Assembly: GCA_017441295.1 (NCBI GenBank) | Contig: JAFRYA010000004.1 | Location: 62,001-126,000, forward strand | From: Lachnospiraceae bacterium | Lineage (GTDB): Bacteria > Bacillota > Clostridia > Lachnospirales > Lachnospiraceae | Direction: 5' to 3' | Length of the DNA: 64,000 bases | In this document: in pieces, positions 25,721 to 33,260 of the stretch | Position numbering within the stretch: position 1 is the first letter of the stretch | Layout of the letters: every line of letters begins with the position of its first letter | The notes under the pieces: generated by a model | What the model was told of the DNA's origin: nothing | Databases searched by the model: none | The model's input: only the letters and a program-made list of their open reading frames with translations | Made by a program: the position numbers and the translations under genes

Positions 25721-26611
25721 ATGAAAAAGAAAGTAACAGCTATTATTCTTACATTAGTTATGATCATTGCCGCATGCGCATCTCTGGCAGCATGCTCAGG
25801 CAATGGCGGCGGACAGGGCGGCGGCGAGCAGCCTGCAGCCAAAGGTGTGACCATCGCTGTTCCTAATGATACAACTAACGAAGCCCGCGCGCTCATGCTC
25901 CTCGAGAGCCTGGGTTACATCAAACTCAAAGAAGGCGCCGGCATCACAGCCACAGTAATGGATATCGAAGAGAATCCTTACAACATCCAGTTCAACGAAG
26001 TTGAGGCCGCTCAGCTGCCAAACATTCTGCAGGATGTTGACTACGCTATCATCAATTCCAACTACGCTATTTCAGCCGGCATCAATCCTACCAAGGACGC
26101 TCTGGCACAGGAAGGCAGCGCATCTGCATATTCCAACGTTCTCGTAGTTAGGGAAGGCAATGAGGCTGAGCCAAAGATCTTAGCCCTCAAGGCAGCCCTC
26201 GAGAGCAAGCAGGTTGCTGATTTCATCGCTGCAACATATGACGGCGCAGTTGTTTCCACAGCAGAAACTCTGACAGACGGCTACGATGCTTCTATCGACT
26301 ACGCAGCATTGGAAGGCACAACCATTTCAGTTGCAGCATCTCCAACACCACACGCTGAGATTCTCGCTATCGCTAAGGACATCCTGGCAGCTAAAGGCAT
26401 CACCCTCGACATCCAGGAGTACACAGATTATGTTGTACCTAACAACGTAGTTGAAGACGGCACAGTAGATGCTAACTACTTCCAGCACGTTCCGTACCTC
26501 GATGACTTCAACGCAGAGAACGGTACACACCTGGTATCAGTTGCTCCTATCCACGTAGAGCCAATGGGAATCTACGGCGGCAAGCAGACATCACTGGACG
26601 CAATTAAATAA
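25721..26611 (+). CDS. metQ: Methionine-binding lipoprotein MetQ (NLPA family), circularly permuted
   Basis: 296-residue lipoprotein that delivers methionine to MetNI. The signal peptide ends with lipobox SLAAC (Cys25), then a Gly-rich linker. In ordinary MetQ the order is TPHAEIL, TDYVLPN, IDANYFQH, HVEPMG, SLDEL, then VAVPND, TNGGRAL, ENP, EAAQLP, VINGNYA, VVR, GGAV. Here the second half comes first (residues 41-178, TIAVPNDTTNEARALMLLE to YDGAVVS), then a 20-residue linker, then the first half (201-296, SPTPHAEIL, TDYVVPN, DANYFQHVPYLD, HVEPMGIY, SLDAIK). All signature motifs are intact, and the new ends fall at the hinge between lobes. A duplication followed by trimming would explain it. 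Its metNI partners follow. Confidence 0.93.
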   Translation: MKKKVTAIILTLVMIIAACASLAACSGNGGGQGGGEQPAAKGVTIAVPNDTTNEARALMLLESLGYIKLKEGAGITATVMDIEENPYNIQFNEVEAAQLPNILQDVDYAIINSNYAISAGINPTKDALAQEGSASAYSNVLVVREGNEAEPKILALKAALESKQVADFIAATYDGAVVSTAETLTDGYDASIDYAALEGTTISVAASPTPHAEILAIAKDILAAKGITLDIQEYTDYVVPNNVVEDGTVDANYFQHVPYLDDFNAENGTHLVSVAPIHVEPMGIYGGKQTSLDAIK

Positions 26612-26625
26612 TTAATCGTAATCAA

Positions 26626-26657
26626 AAGAGCTGCCCTTCCGGGGCGGCTCTTTTTTT
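26626..26657 (+). terminator. metQ terminator
   Basis: AGAGCTGCCC-TTCC-GGGGCGGCTCT hairpin followed by a T-run. It separates metQ from metNI, so the binding protein is transcribed apart from or ahead of the transporter. Confidence 0.9.
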
Positions 26658-26669
26658 GTGTTGTTGGGG

Positions 26670-27024
26670 CCGTTTTTGCAGGCTGTGCGCAGTCCTTTGC
26701 CTGTGGTTCCGTATTTTACAATCTATGCGCAGTCCTTTGCCTGTGAATCCGTATTTTACAATCTATGCGCAGTCCTTTGCCTGTGAATCCGTATTTTACA
26801 ATCTATGCGCATGCTGTAAAGCGCGAATCCATTTTTTACAGGTTATGCGTGGCTTAATAGCTATTATCCGAGCTATCCATGCCATATTTTGCAGGTTATG
26901 CGTAATCTGCCCATAATCAGTTGCGCATAAACTGCAAAACACGGACTCACCAAATCCGAGACACGCATAAACTGCAAAACACGGACACCCCGGATCAGAA
27001 CTGCGCAAAACCTGCAAAATACGG
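26670..27024 (+). repeat. Phased array of nine 22-bp motifs, six direct then three inverted
   Basis: Consensus CCGTATTTTGCAGGTTATGC plus GC/GT. Plus-orientation copies begin at 26670, 26709, 26749, 26789, 26829 and 26882; minus-orientation copies occupy 26923-26944, 26963-26984 and 27003-27024. Spacing is 39-40 bp except 53 bp before the sixth and 41 bp across the orientation switch. The spacers (mostly 18 bp) are identical in the first part and different later. The period is not a multiple of three and no CRISPR features exist. Periodic placement on one DNA face suggests a protein-binding array or repeat family; function unknown. Confidence 0.85.
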
Positions 27025-27061
27025 CGCGCGTCATTAATCTTCAGTAAACTCTCAAAAAAGG

Positions 27062-27090
27062 TTTACCAAATTAAAGGAAACATTTATAAT
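27062..27090 (+). promoter_or_regulatory. Predicted promoter of metNI
   Basis: -35 TTTACC (27062-27067), 17-nt spacer, perfect -10 TATAAT (27085-27090), 34 nt before the metN ATG and 37 bp after the repeat array. Confidence 0.8.
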
Positions 27091-27124
27091 GTTTGATAAC
27101 GTTTTTTAGTAACAGGTAATACAC

Positions 27125-28141
27125 ATGATAGAAATCAAGAATCTAACCAAGACATTCAATACTGCGGACGGCACTGTGGAAGCCCTCAGAAACGTCTCGC
27201 TCTCTATTCCGGATGGCGACATTTTCGGCATCATCGGAATGAGCGGAGCGGGCAAATCCACTCTGGTCCGCTGCATAAACATGCTGGAGCGACCCACCGA
27301 GGGCACTGTCGAAGTAGACGGCGTGGATCTGGGCAGCCTTTCAGCCAAGGAGCTGCGCGCCAAGAGGCACGACATCACCATGATCTTCCAGGGCTTCAAT
27401 CTGCTGATGCAGAAGAACTGCCTCAAGAACGTCTGCTTCCCGCTGGAGCTGCAGGGCATGAAGGGCGCCGAAGCCAAGAAGCGTGCCATAGAGCTGCTGG
27501 ACATCGTTGGTCTGGCTGACAAGGCCAAGGCTTACCCGGCACAGCTTTCGGGCGGACAGCAGCAGCGTGTTGCCATCGCCAGAGCGCTTACTACTCAGCC
27601 AAAGGTGCTCCTGTGTGATGAGGCAACCAGCGCGCTGGACCCTAACACCACCAATTCCATTCTGGAGCTTATCAAAGAGATCAACGCCCGAATGGGCATC
27701 ACTGTTGTGGTTATTACCCACCAGATGAGCGTTGTTGAGAGCATATGCAAGCACGTAGCCATCCTGGACGGCGGCGAAGTTGTTGAGCAGGGAGAGGTCA
27801 GCGAGGTGTTCGCGCATCCTAAGAGTCAGGCGGCCAGGAATCTGGTCTTCCCTGAAGGCGAAGATTCATCACTCAACGTCGGCAACGCAGGCGAGCATTT
27901 TATTCGCGTGGTTTACAACGGCGCATACGCTGCGGGCAAGCCGATGATCGCCAGACTTGCGATCGACAAAGGTATCGAGGCCAATATTTCCTACGCATCC
28001 ACCAAGGGCATTTCGGGCAAGGCCTTCGGCACCATTCTTTTAAGCATTTCCGGTGACGACCAGGCGGTCCGCGACACTATAGAATACCTGACCACCGAGC
28101 CGGGCATTGAAGCAGAGGAGGTGAAAGTCCATGTTCACTGA
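27125..28141 (+). CDS. metN: Methionine ABC transporter ATP-binding protein
   Basis: 338-residue ATPase of the MetNIQ methionine importer. Walker A is GMSGAGKST (38-46), the signature is LSGGQQQRVAIARAL, Walker B is VLLCDEATSALDP and the H-loop VVITHQMSVVE. The C-terminal NIL domain (about 255-338) binds methionine in this family and inhibits transport when the cell is replete. It overlaps metI by 11 nt. Its partner MetQ is encoded just upstream. Confidence 0.96.
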   Translation: MIEIKNLTKTFNTADGTVEALRNVSLSIPDGDIFGIIGMSGAGKSTLVRCINMLERPTEGTVEVDGVDLGSLSAKELRAKRHDITMIFQGFNLLMQKNCLKNVCFPLELQGMKGAEAKKRAIELLDIVGLADKAKAYPAQLSGGQQQRVAIARALTTQPKVLLCDEATSALDPNTTNSILELIKEINARMGITVVVITHQMSVVESICKHVAILDGGEVVEQGEVSEVFAHPKSQAARNLVFPEGEDSSLNVGNAGEHFIRVVYNGAYAAGKPMIARLAIDKGIEANISYASTKGISGKAFGTILLSISGDDQAVRDTIEYLTTEPGIEAEEVKVHVH

Positions 28142-28844
28142 TATCTTTTCACCTGAATCTCTGGCCGAGGCATGGGAGATAATCCGCACCCAGTTCCCGA
28201 TGGCTCTGTGGGAGACGTTTTATGTCACAGTCCTGGCTACAGCCTTTGCCATCCTCATCGGACTTCCTCTGGGCGTTCTGCTGGTAGTTGGCGAAAAGGG
28301 CGGCATCAGACCGATTCCGAGATGGATAATGGCGGTCATTAATTTCATTATTAACGTGCTCCGCTCTGTTCCATTCCTGATCCTCATGATACTGGTCTTC
28401 CCGCTCACGAGGCTCATCATCGGAACAACGGTCGGCACTGTGGCCTCCATCGTTCCGCTGGTCATCGCGGCATTCCCGTTCGTTGCCAGACTCGTCGAGA
28501 GCTGCCTGCGTGAGGTGAACCCGAATCTGATCGAGATGGCTCAGAGTACAGGAGCCACGCCGTTCCAGATCATTTACAAGGTAATGATCCCTGAGAGCTG
28601 GCCTTCACTGATCTCGAACTTCACTGTCGCCATCACCACTATCCTGGGATATTCCGCAATGAGCGGTATCATTGGAGGCGGCGGACTCGGCAAGATTGCC
28701 ATCAATTATGGCTACTACCGGTACAAATATCTGGTAATGTTCCTTGCGGTCATCCTGCTGATCATACTGGTGCAGATTTTCCAGAGCGTCGGCACGAAAC
28801 TGGCCGTCAAAACAGACAAGAGATTAAAGAATCAAGCAAAATAA
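28131..28844 (+). CDS. metI: Methionine ABC transporter permease
   Basis: 237-residue permease with five or six membrane segments, forming the homodimeric channel of MetNIQ. The coupling loop (MAQSTGATPFQIIYKVMIPE) and GYSAMSGIIGGGGLGKIA are family signatures. The start overlaps the end of metN, so the two subunits are translationally coupled. It is the last gene of the unit, closed by a strong hairpin. Confidence 0.96.
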   Translation: MFTDIFSPESLAEAWEIIRTQFPMALWETFYVTVLATAFAILIGLPLGVLLVVGEKGGIRPIPRWIMAVINFIINVLRSVPFLILMILVFPLTRLIIGTTVGTVASIVPLVIAAFPFVARLVESCLREVNPNLIEMAQSTGATPFQIIYKVMIPESWPSLISNFTVAITTILGYSAMSGIIGGGGLGKIAINYGYYRYKYLVMFLAVILLIILVQIFQSVGTKLAVKTDKRLKNQAK

Positions 28845-28846
28845 AA

Positions 28847-28880
28847 AAGCTGCCGCACAAAAGTGCGGCAGTTTCTTTTT
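28847..28880. terminator. Bidirectional terminator between metI and the pyridoxamine kinase gene
   Basis: CTGCCGCAC-AAAA-GTGCGGCAG (28850-28871) with A-run before and T-rich tract after serves both convergent genes. Confidence 0.9.
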
Positions 28881-28887
28881 AATCTGA

Positions 28888-29727
28888 TCAGTCATTCTGA
28901 TGCAGCGTCTTCACCAATTCCGGTATGCAGGTCTCGAATTTCACTCCATACCAGTGGTCTTTGTCTTCAATGGTGGCCTTGATGCAGTCCACTACATAGT
29001 CTGCTGCAACGCAGGCTGCGTTTGTTGCGCCGACTTCACTCATGAGTGCGCCTGTAAAGACTGATGAATAGATGTCACCGGTGCCGTGGTAGCTCTGCTC
29101 CAGTGCCTCGTGCTCGTAGTATGAATAGAATCCATCTTCAAAGATAACGACGCCCGTAAAGCCAGGACGGTAGCTGACTCCGGTCAGGATAATGCACTTG
29201 GTGCCCAGCTGGTTCAGGGCTGTGAGCAGACTCTGGATATATGCAGGGTCGTATTCTTCTTTGTACTCTGCGCCGACCATGTAGCATGCCTCTGTAACGT
29301 TCGGCAGGATGATGTCCGCGCTGCCGCACAGCTCAGCCATTGCCTGGACATAGTCAGGGCCAAAACCCGGATAAAGATGGCCATGGTCTCCCATAGCAGG
29401 GTCAACGATCCTGAGACCACCCGTTTTCAGGCATGTGTCCATAATATCCAGTACGTAGTCGACTTGCTTCGTGCTGCCCAGATATCCAGTATAAACACAG
29501 TCAAACTTGATATTTTCCTTCATCCAATGCTCTCTGATTCCGGGAATCTCTTCGGTCAGATCTGCAAATGTAAATCCCTTGAATCCGCCTGTGTGCGTTG
29601 AAAGCACTGCTGATGGAATGATGCAGCATTCATGACCGCATGCTGAAATAAGCGGGAGCGCAACAGTGCCTGAGCACTGTCCGACGCAGGATACATCCTG
29701 AATTGTTAAAACTCTCTTATAATTCAT
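28888..29727 (-). CDS. Pyridoxamine/pyridoxal kinase (PdxK/PdxY type)
   Basis: 279-residue ribokinase-fold enzyme that phosphorylates vitamin B6 forms for PLP salvage. It starts with the family's VLTIQDVSCVGQCSGTVALP, has VDPAMGDHG in the middle and the ATP/catalytic motif YHGTGDIYSSVFTGAL near residue 212. An AAGGAG ribosome site precedes the ATG. PLP made here could feed CysK, but the genes are 24 kb apart. A role on hydroxymethylpyrimidine (ThiD-like) is less likely because of the QDVSC start. Confidence 0.9.
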   Translation of the reverse strand: MNYKRVLTIQDVSCVGQCSGTVALPLISACGHECCIIPSAVLSTHTGGFKGFTFADLTEEIPGIREHWMKENIKFDCVYTGYLGSTKQVDYVLDIMDTCLKTGGLRIVDPAMGDHGHLYPGFGPDYVQAMAELCGSADIILPNVTEACYMVGAEYKEEYDPAYIQSLLTALNQLGTKCIILTGVSYRPGFTGVVIFEDGFYSYYEHEALEQSYHGTGDIYSSVFTGALMSEVGATNAACVAADYVVDCIKATIEDKDHWYGVKFETCIPELVKTLHQND

Positions 29728-29744
29728 ATTAAATCTCCTTTATT

Positions 29745-30059
29745 TCATCCGATCCAGCGGATAATTTGTTCTACTATAAAAACCGTGCCGCATGCGCACA
29801 GTGAAACCAGTATCATGCTCCTTCTGAAGAATGCCAGCACTGCTGCCACTACAAAGCCGATGATCGCGGAGATCAGGCATGATGTGGAGCCGAGGATGGC
29901 CGGGAAGGTCATTGCCGCCAGGCAGGCGTAAGGAACATAATACAAGAATGACTTGACGAAGGTGCTGGTTATTTCTTTCTTAAAGAGAACCAGCGGCAGC
30001 ATCCTTATCAAATATGTAACTGCAGCCATTACAAACGTGTACAGGAAAATCTTATTCAT
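29745..30059 (-). CDS. azlD: Branched-chain amino acid exporter subunit AzlD
   Basis: 104-residue membrane protein with four hydrophobic segments. The start (AAVTYLIRMLPLVLF) and PYACLAAMTFPAIL are AzlD features. AzlC and AzlD together export branched-chain amino acids in characterised members. Its first codons overlap the end of azlC by 8 nt, so the two are translated as a coupled pair. Confidence 0.92.
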   Translation of the reverse strand: MNKIFLYTFVMAAVTYLIRMLPLVLFKKEITSTFVKSFLYYVPYACLAAMTFPAILGSTSCLISAIIGFVVAAVLAFFRRSMILVSLCACGTVFIVEQIIRWIG

Positions 30060-30759
30060 GGCGCTCCTCCCTGATCGGACGTACGGCTGCGGCTACAGCG
30101 GCCACAACAACCGTAACGATAATGATCACAAAGCCGGAGGATACCCTGTTAAGGCCCGGTATATATTTGAATGCGCTGCTGAGCGCCATCGCGCCCAGGA
30201 TGACCCATGCCAGGGTCGAATTCTTGCGTGCAGGCGGAATGATGATCGCGAGGAACATTCCATAAATAGCTATGCCCAGCGCGCTGATGATCATGTCCGG
30301 GAGCACCTGTCCCGCCAGCGCACCGGCCAGAGTACCCAGAGTCCATCCGGGCACTGCCACAGCCATAGCGCCGTAGACATAATAAGGGGGAACAGCCCCG
30401 TTCTGCATCATCGTGATAGCGAAGATTTCATCCGTCATGCCGAAGGCTACGCCGAATCTGTGCCACCACGCGTATTTCTTGTCAAGCTTCTGCCCCACTG
30501 AAAAGGACATCAGCATGTATCTGAGGTTGATAACCAGCTGCGTCAGCGCCATTTCCCAAAGTGAGCCTGCTGCCAGGATGATATCCAGGCCTGCAAACTG
30601 TCCCGCGCTTGTCAGGTTCAGGAAGGAAATCGACACCGACTGAAAAACGCTGAGACCGCCCTGAACGGCCATCATTCCAAAAGTAAATGACACCGCGAAA
30701 TAACCCAGTAAAATGGGTATACCGTCCTTCATTCCTTTTTTGAAATATTTCAGCCTCAT
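30052..30759 (-). CDS. azlC: Branched-chain amino acid exporter subunit AzlC
   Basis: 235-residue membrane protein of the AzlC family. Family signatures are GIPILLGYFAVSFTFGMMAV and SAGQFAGLDIILAAGS, then MTDEIFAITM. It is the large subunit of the exporter. The ATG has no Shine-Dalgarno; a -35/extended -10 promoter ends 9 nt before it, so the mRNA leader is absent or nearly so. A sudden peptide supply from the opp system would fit a need to export excess leucine, isoleucine and valine (inference). Confidence 0.92.
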   Translation of the reverse strand: MRLKYFKKGMKDGIPILLGYFAVSFTFGMMAVQGGLSVFQSVSISFLNLTSAGQFAGLDIILAAGSLWEMALTQLVINLRYMLMSFSVGQKLDKKYAWWHRFGVAFGMTDEIFAITMMQNGAVPPYYVYGAMAVAVPGWTLGTLAGALAGQVLPDMIISALGIAIYGMFLAIIIPPARKNSTLAWVILGAMALSSAFKYIPGLNRVSSGFVIIIVTVVVAAVAAAVRPIREERHE

Positions 30760-30768
30760 AATTTAATC

Positions 30769-30797
30769 AATATATCAAATCTGCATTGCCTGTTCAA
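30769..30797 (-). promoter_or_regulatory. Predicted promoter of azlCD, near-leaderless
   Basis: Minus strand: -35 TTGAAC (30792-30797), 17-nt spacer ending in TGA, -10 TATATT (30769-30774), only 9 nt before the azlC ATG with no ribosome site in between. Confidence 0.7.
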
Positions 30798-30806
30798 CAA
30801 TTATTG

Positions 30807-31541
30807 TTAAAACTTCCAGAGCCAATAGAGCTTGCTCCTGGAAAATGTGAGCCCCATTTTATGCGACAAAGCCAGTGACGCGGCGTTATCCTCATAAATC
30901 TGTCCAAAGGGAATCGAGCCTTTATCTATCGCGCGGTTTATCATAAAAGCCTGCATTTCATACGCCAGGCCGCGTTTCCTGAACTCCGGGAAAACATAGA
31001 GCATGCCGATGGAGCCCTCCAGATGCTCGCCGACATAACCGGCCATTACTTCATTGCCGTTCTCATCGTTAATATAGCCGCCCATGAATTCCGGACTATT
31101 GAAGAGTTCCCTCTTCATCTCGTCATCGCCTATGCCATATGTTGACCGGAAAAGTTCAAAATCCTCTTCCGCCGGAGTATGGAAAGTCAGCTGGCTGTCC
31201 ACCTGAATCTTATCTCCTTCATAGACAGCCTGATAGCAGCCCCTGTCATTCTTATAACCCATCTCGGCCATCAGGTATTCCCTGATCTCAAGGTCGTGGG
31301 CCACGACCAGGCTGACCCCGTCTTCATCGGAGAAAACCAGTTTAAGCGCTTCTCTGCCTTCAGCTCCGCCGCCTATATGAAAAAAAACACTGCTGTCTTT
31401 GATATTCACAAGCAGTACATTCTCAGTGTCATAAATTATATCTGCTGTTCCTCTGTGCAGCGCCTCCAGAAAGTCAGCGCTGAGCGCCGGATCCTTCATC
31501 AGCAGCGGCATGGATTTCAGCTCAATACCATCCATATTCAT
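30807..31541 (-). CDS. GNAT family N-acetyltransferase
   Basis: About 244 residues; the C-terminal half has the acetyl-CoA binding pattern (GSIGMLYVFPEFRKRGLAYEM, then QIYEDNAASLALSHKMGL) of GNAT enzymes. The N-terminal half is a less typical domain. Starts at 31547, 31541 and 31535 are possible; 31541 was chosen because GAGG lies 6 nt before it. The gene overlaps the 3' end of the small upstream gene by 20 nt. The acceptor substrate is unknown. Confidence 0.82.
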   Translation of the reverse strand: MNMDGIELKSMPLLMKDPALSADFLEALHRGTADIIYDTENVLLVNIKDSSVFFHIGGGAEGREALKLVFSDEDGVSLVVAHDLEIREYLMAEMGYKNDRGCYQAVYEGDKIQVDSQLTFHTPAEEDFELFRSTYGIGDDEMKRELFNSPEFMGGYINDENGNEVMAGYVGEHLEGSIGMLYVFPEFRKRGLAYEMQAFMINRAIDKGSIPFGQIYEDNAASLALSHKMGLTFSRSKLYWLWKF

Positions 31542-31725
31542 CTTCATCCTCTAGTAAGTGCCTGACATCCATGGCGTCCACATAATCGCCGGAAACGCCG
31601 TATTTGCGCATTATTTCGCGTCTGGAGCAGCCCAACTCAATATCCCTGCGGATATTGTAATTGATCTCGCTCTCGTCTTCTCTGTCAGACTCATATTCAT
31701 TTTCGAAATCATCAAAAAAGTTCAT
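31522..31725 (-). CDS. Small acidic protein with possible helix-turn-helix
   Basis: 67 residues, rich in Asp and Glu at both ends. The middle (SRREIMRKYGVSGDYVDAMD, about 34-53) has the spacing of a helix-turn-helix, so DNA binding is possible but unproven. It is the first gene of a two-gene unit with the GNAT enzyme and overlaps it. A consensus promoter ends 6 nt before the ATG and no ribosome site is present, so it is predicted to be read from a leaderless mRNA. Confidence 0.65.
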   Translation of the reverse strand: MNFFDDFENEYESDREDESEINYNIRRDIELGCSRREIMRKYGVSGDYVDAMDVRHLLEDEDEYGWY

Positions 31726-31731
31726 AGGGAA

Positions 31732-31760
31732 AATATAGTAAAAGGCTTATTTTTTGTCAA
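31732..31760 (-). promoter_or_regulatory. Consensus promoter with the start codon at +1 (leaderless)
   Basis: Minus strand: perfect -35 TTGACA (31755-31760), 17-nt spacer, -10 TATATT (31732-31737), then six bases and the ATG at 31725. Confidence 0.82.
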
Positions 31761-31825
31761 TTATAAATCTTGTATGCGCAGTCAATAAATGGTAAAGTAC
31801 TTTCAATACAATTTGGGAGGGTTAT

Positions 31826-32971
31826 ATGGAATACAGACGATTAGGCAAGACGGAATTAATGGTCAGTGAAATCGGTTTCGGCGGCGAATGGCTGGATGGC
31901 AAGACGTTCGAAGAAGGCAGAGCCATTGCTGACAAATGTATGGAATGCGGCATCAACATCGTAGACTGCTGGATGAGCGATCCTGAAGTACGCTCCAATC
32001 TCGGCAACGCTCTCGCAGGCCGCAGGAACAAATGGTACATTCAGGGCCACATCGGCTCCACCTGGCAGAAAGGCCAGTACAAGCGCACCAGAGATCTGGC
32101 TCAGGTTAAGCCGGCATTTGAGGACCTGCTGGAGAGACTCGGCACCGATTATGTCGACCTGGGAATGATCCACTATGTAGATGATTTTGACGACCTGGAC
32201 AAGGTGCTCCACACGGAGTTCATAGACTATGTCAAAGAACTGAAGGAATCAGGCAAGATCCGCCACATAGGCATGAGCACACACAACCCGCTCGTGGCTG
32301 CAGAGGCTGTCAAGAGCGGTGTGGTTGAGATGATCATGTTCAGCATCAACCCGGCATTCGACCTGATGCCTCCTACAGATAATGTAGATAAATATTTTGA
32401 AGAAGGTTCATATTCAGACCTCGCAGGCAATATTGCTCCTGAGAGAGCTGAGCTGTACAAGCTCTGCGAAATCAACGACGTAGGCATCACTGTAATGAAG
32501 GGCTTCGCAGGAGGCCGCCTGTTTGACGATAAACTCTCACCGTTCGGTGTGGCATTCACACCTGTACAGTGCCTGCATTACTGCCTGACCCGTCCGGCTG
32601 TTGCTGCAGTTATGGCTGGATTTAAGTCACCTGAAGAAGTTGAAGGATGCGTCGCTTACGAGACCGCATCTGATAAAGAAAAGGATTATGAAAAAGTTCT
32701 GGCCAAGGCTCCGCATCATGCGTTCACCGGCCAGTGCACATACTGCGGCCACTGCGCTCCGTGCCCTATGGACATCGACATCGCAACAGTCTGCAAGTTC
32801 CACGACCTGGCTCTGATGCAGCCTGAGGTGCCTGCCTCAGTCCGCGAGCATTACAAGGCCCTCAAGCATCCGGCGGATGAATGTTACGCCTGCCGCATGT
32901 GCCACGACAGATGCCCGTTCCATGTGGACATTGTTAAGATCATGCGTAAATGTAAATTATTATTTAATTAA
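31826..32971 (+). CDS. Aldo/keto reductase with C-terminal 4Fe-4S domain
   Basis: 381 residues. The N-terminal part (1-290) is an aldo/keto reductase barrel: start MEYRRLGKTELMVSEIGFGG, YVDLGMIHYVDD and a late substrate/cofactor region. The C-terminal part carries two ferredoxin-type clusters, CTYCGHCAPCP near residue 310 and CYACRMCHDRCP near 352, which should bind two 4Fe-4S centres. Such clostridial proteins probably couple reduced ferredoxin or electron transfer to carbonyl reduction; the substrate is unknown. A GGGAGG ribosome site precedes the ATG. Confidence 0.92.
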   Translation: MEYRRLGKTELMVSEIGFGGEWLDGKTFEEGRAIADKCMECGINIVDCWMSDPEVRSNLGNALAGRRNKWYIQGHIGSTWQKGQYKRTRDLAQVKPAFEDLLERLGTDYVDLGMIHYVDDFDDLDKVLHTEFIDYVKELKESGKIRHIGMSTHNPLVAAEAVKSGVVEMIMFSINPAFDLMPPTDNVDKYFEEGSYSDLAGNIAPERAELYKLCEINDVGITVMKGFAGGRLFDDKLSPFGVAFTPVQCLHYCLTRPAVAAVMAGFKSPEEVEGCVAYETASDKEKDYEKVLAKAPHHAFTGQCTYCGHCAPCPMDIDIATVCKFHDLALMQPEVPASVREHYKALKHPADECYACRMCHDRCPFHVDIVKIMRKCKLLFN

Positions 32972-32975
32972 TCTT

Positions 32976-33011
32976 AGAGCTGCCGCAGTAAAATGCGGTA
33001 GCTCTTTTTTT
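32976..33011 (+). terminator. Terminator of the aldo/keto reductase gene
   Basis: AGAGCTGCCGCA/TGCGGTAGCTCT hairpin (32976-33006, one G-U pair) followed by a T-run that directly abuts the second structured element. Confidence 0.9.
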
Positions 33012-33204
33012 GCAGCCCGTAGCTCATTTCACACACTGCTCGAAAGTACTAGGGCTCAGGGCACCCCCGGATAAGCGCGGACCCTCGTGCGGAACTCGCA
33101 CTCCTAAAGTCGTGCTCAGACAGTCCTGGGCTCGGGTCCTATCCAGCCGCACCCTTCGCCAAGTGCTTTCGGTTTATGTGTGTTCCATGAGCTATGGGCT
33201 GCAA
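33010..33204 (+). ncRNA. Structured RNA-like element, copy 2 (unassigned family)
   Basis: 195 nt closed by an 18-bp stem (33010-33027 with 33187-33204, one G-U pair on the plus strand). Nested helices are ACACAC/GTGTGT (33031-33036, 33178-33183), CGAAAGTACT/AGTGCTTTCG (33041-33050, 33162-33171), AGGG/CCCT (33058-33061, 33152-33155) and GGATA..GGACCC/GGGTCCTATCC (33069-33084, 33134-33144). The core words match copy 1 at 2168-2400, while closing-stem and helix sequences differ with pairing kept. The peripheral hairpin is shorter than in copy 1. It sits between two terminators and has no ORF. Function and transcription direction are not established. Confidence 0.7.
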
Positions 33205-33205
33205 T

Positions 33206-33240
33206 AAAAAAGGACTACCCCAATTAACTGAGCGCAGTCC
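33206..33240 (-). terminator. Terminator of the 147-residue membrane protein gene
   Basis: On the minus strand GGACT and AGTCC (33236-33240 with 33212-33216) close a loop, followed by TTTTTT. The stem is short but the T-run is good. Confidence 0.55.
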
Positions 33241-33260
33241 AATGATCAATAAATAATATT

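Noticed and set aside
26656..26916. 86-residue plus-strand ORF across the repeat array
   Set aside because: The 40-bp period is not a multiple of three, so repeats shift frame; Cys-rich nonsense, no ribosome site.
26670..27024. CRISPR array
   Set aside because: 22-bp motifs are degenerate and switch orientation, spacers are ~18 bp and partly identical, and no cas genes are seen.
29953..30501. 182-residue plus-strand ORF over azlDC
   Set aside because: Antisense shadow of two well-supported membrane proteins.
2168..33204. The two structured elements as ends or copies of a transposon
   Set aside because: Terminal stems differ in sequence between copies while the inner core is kept, the reverse of what terminal inverted repeats show; no transposase is nearby.
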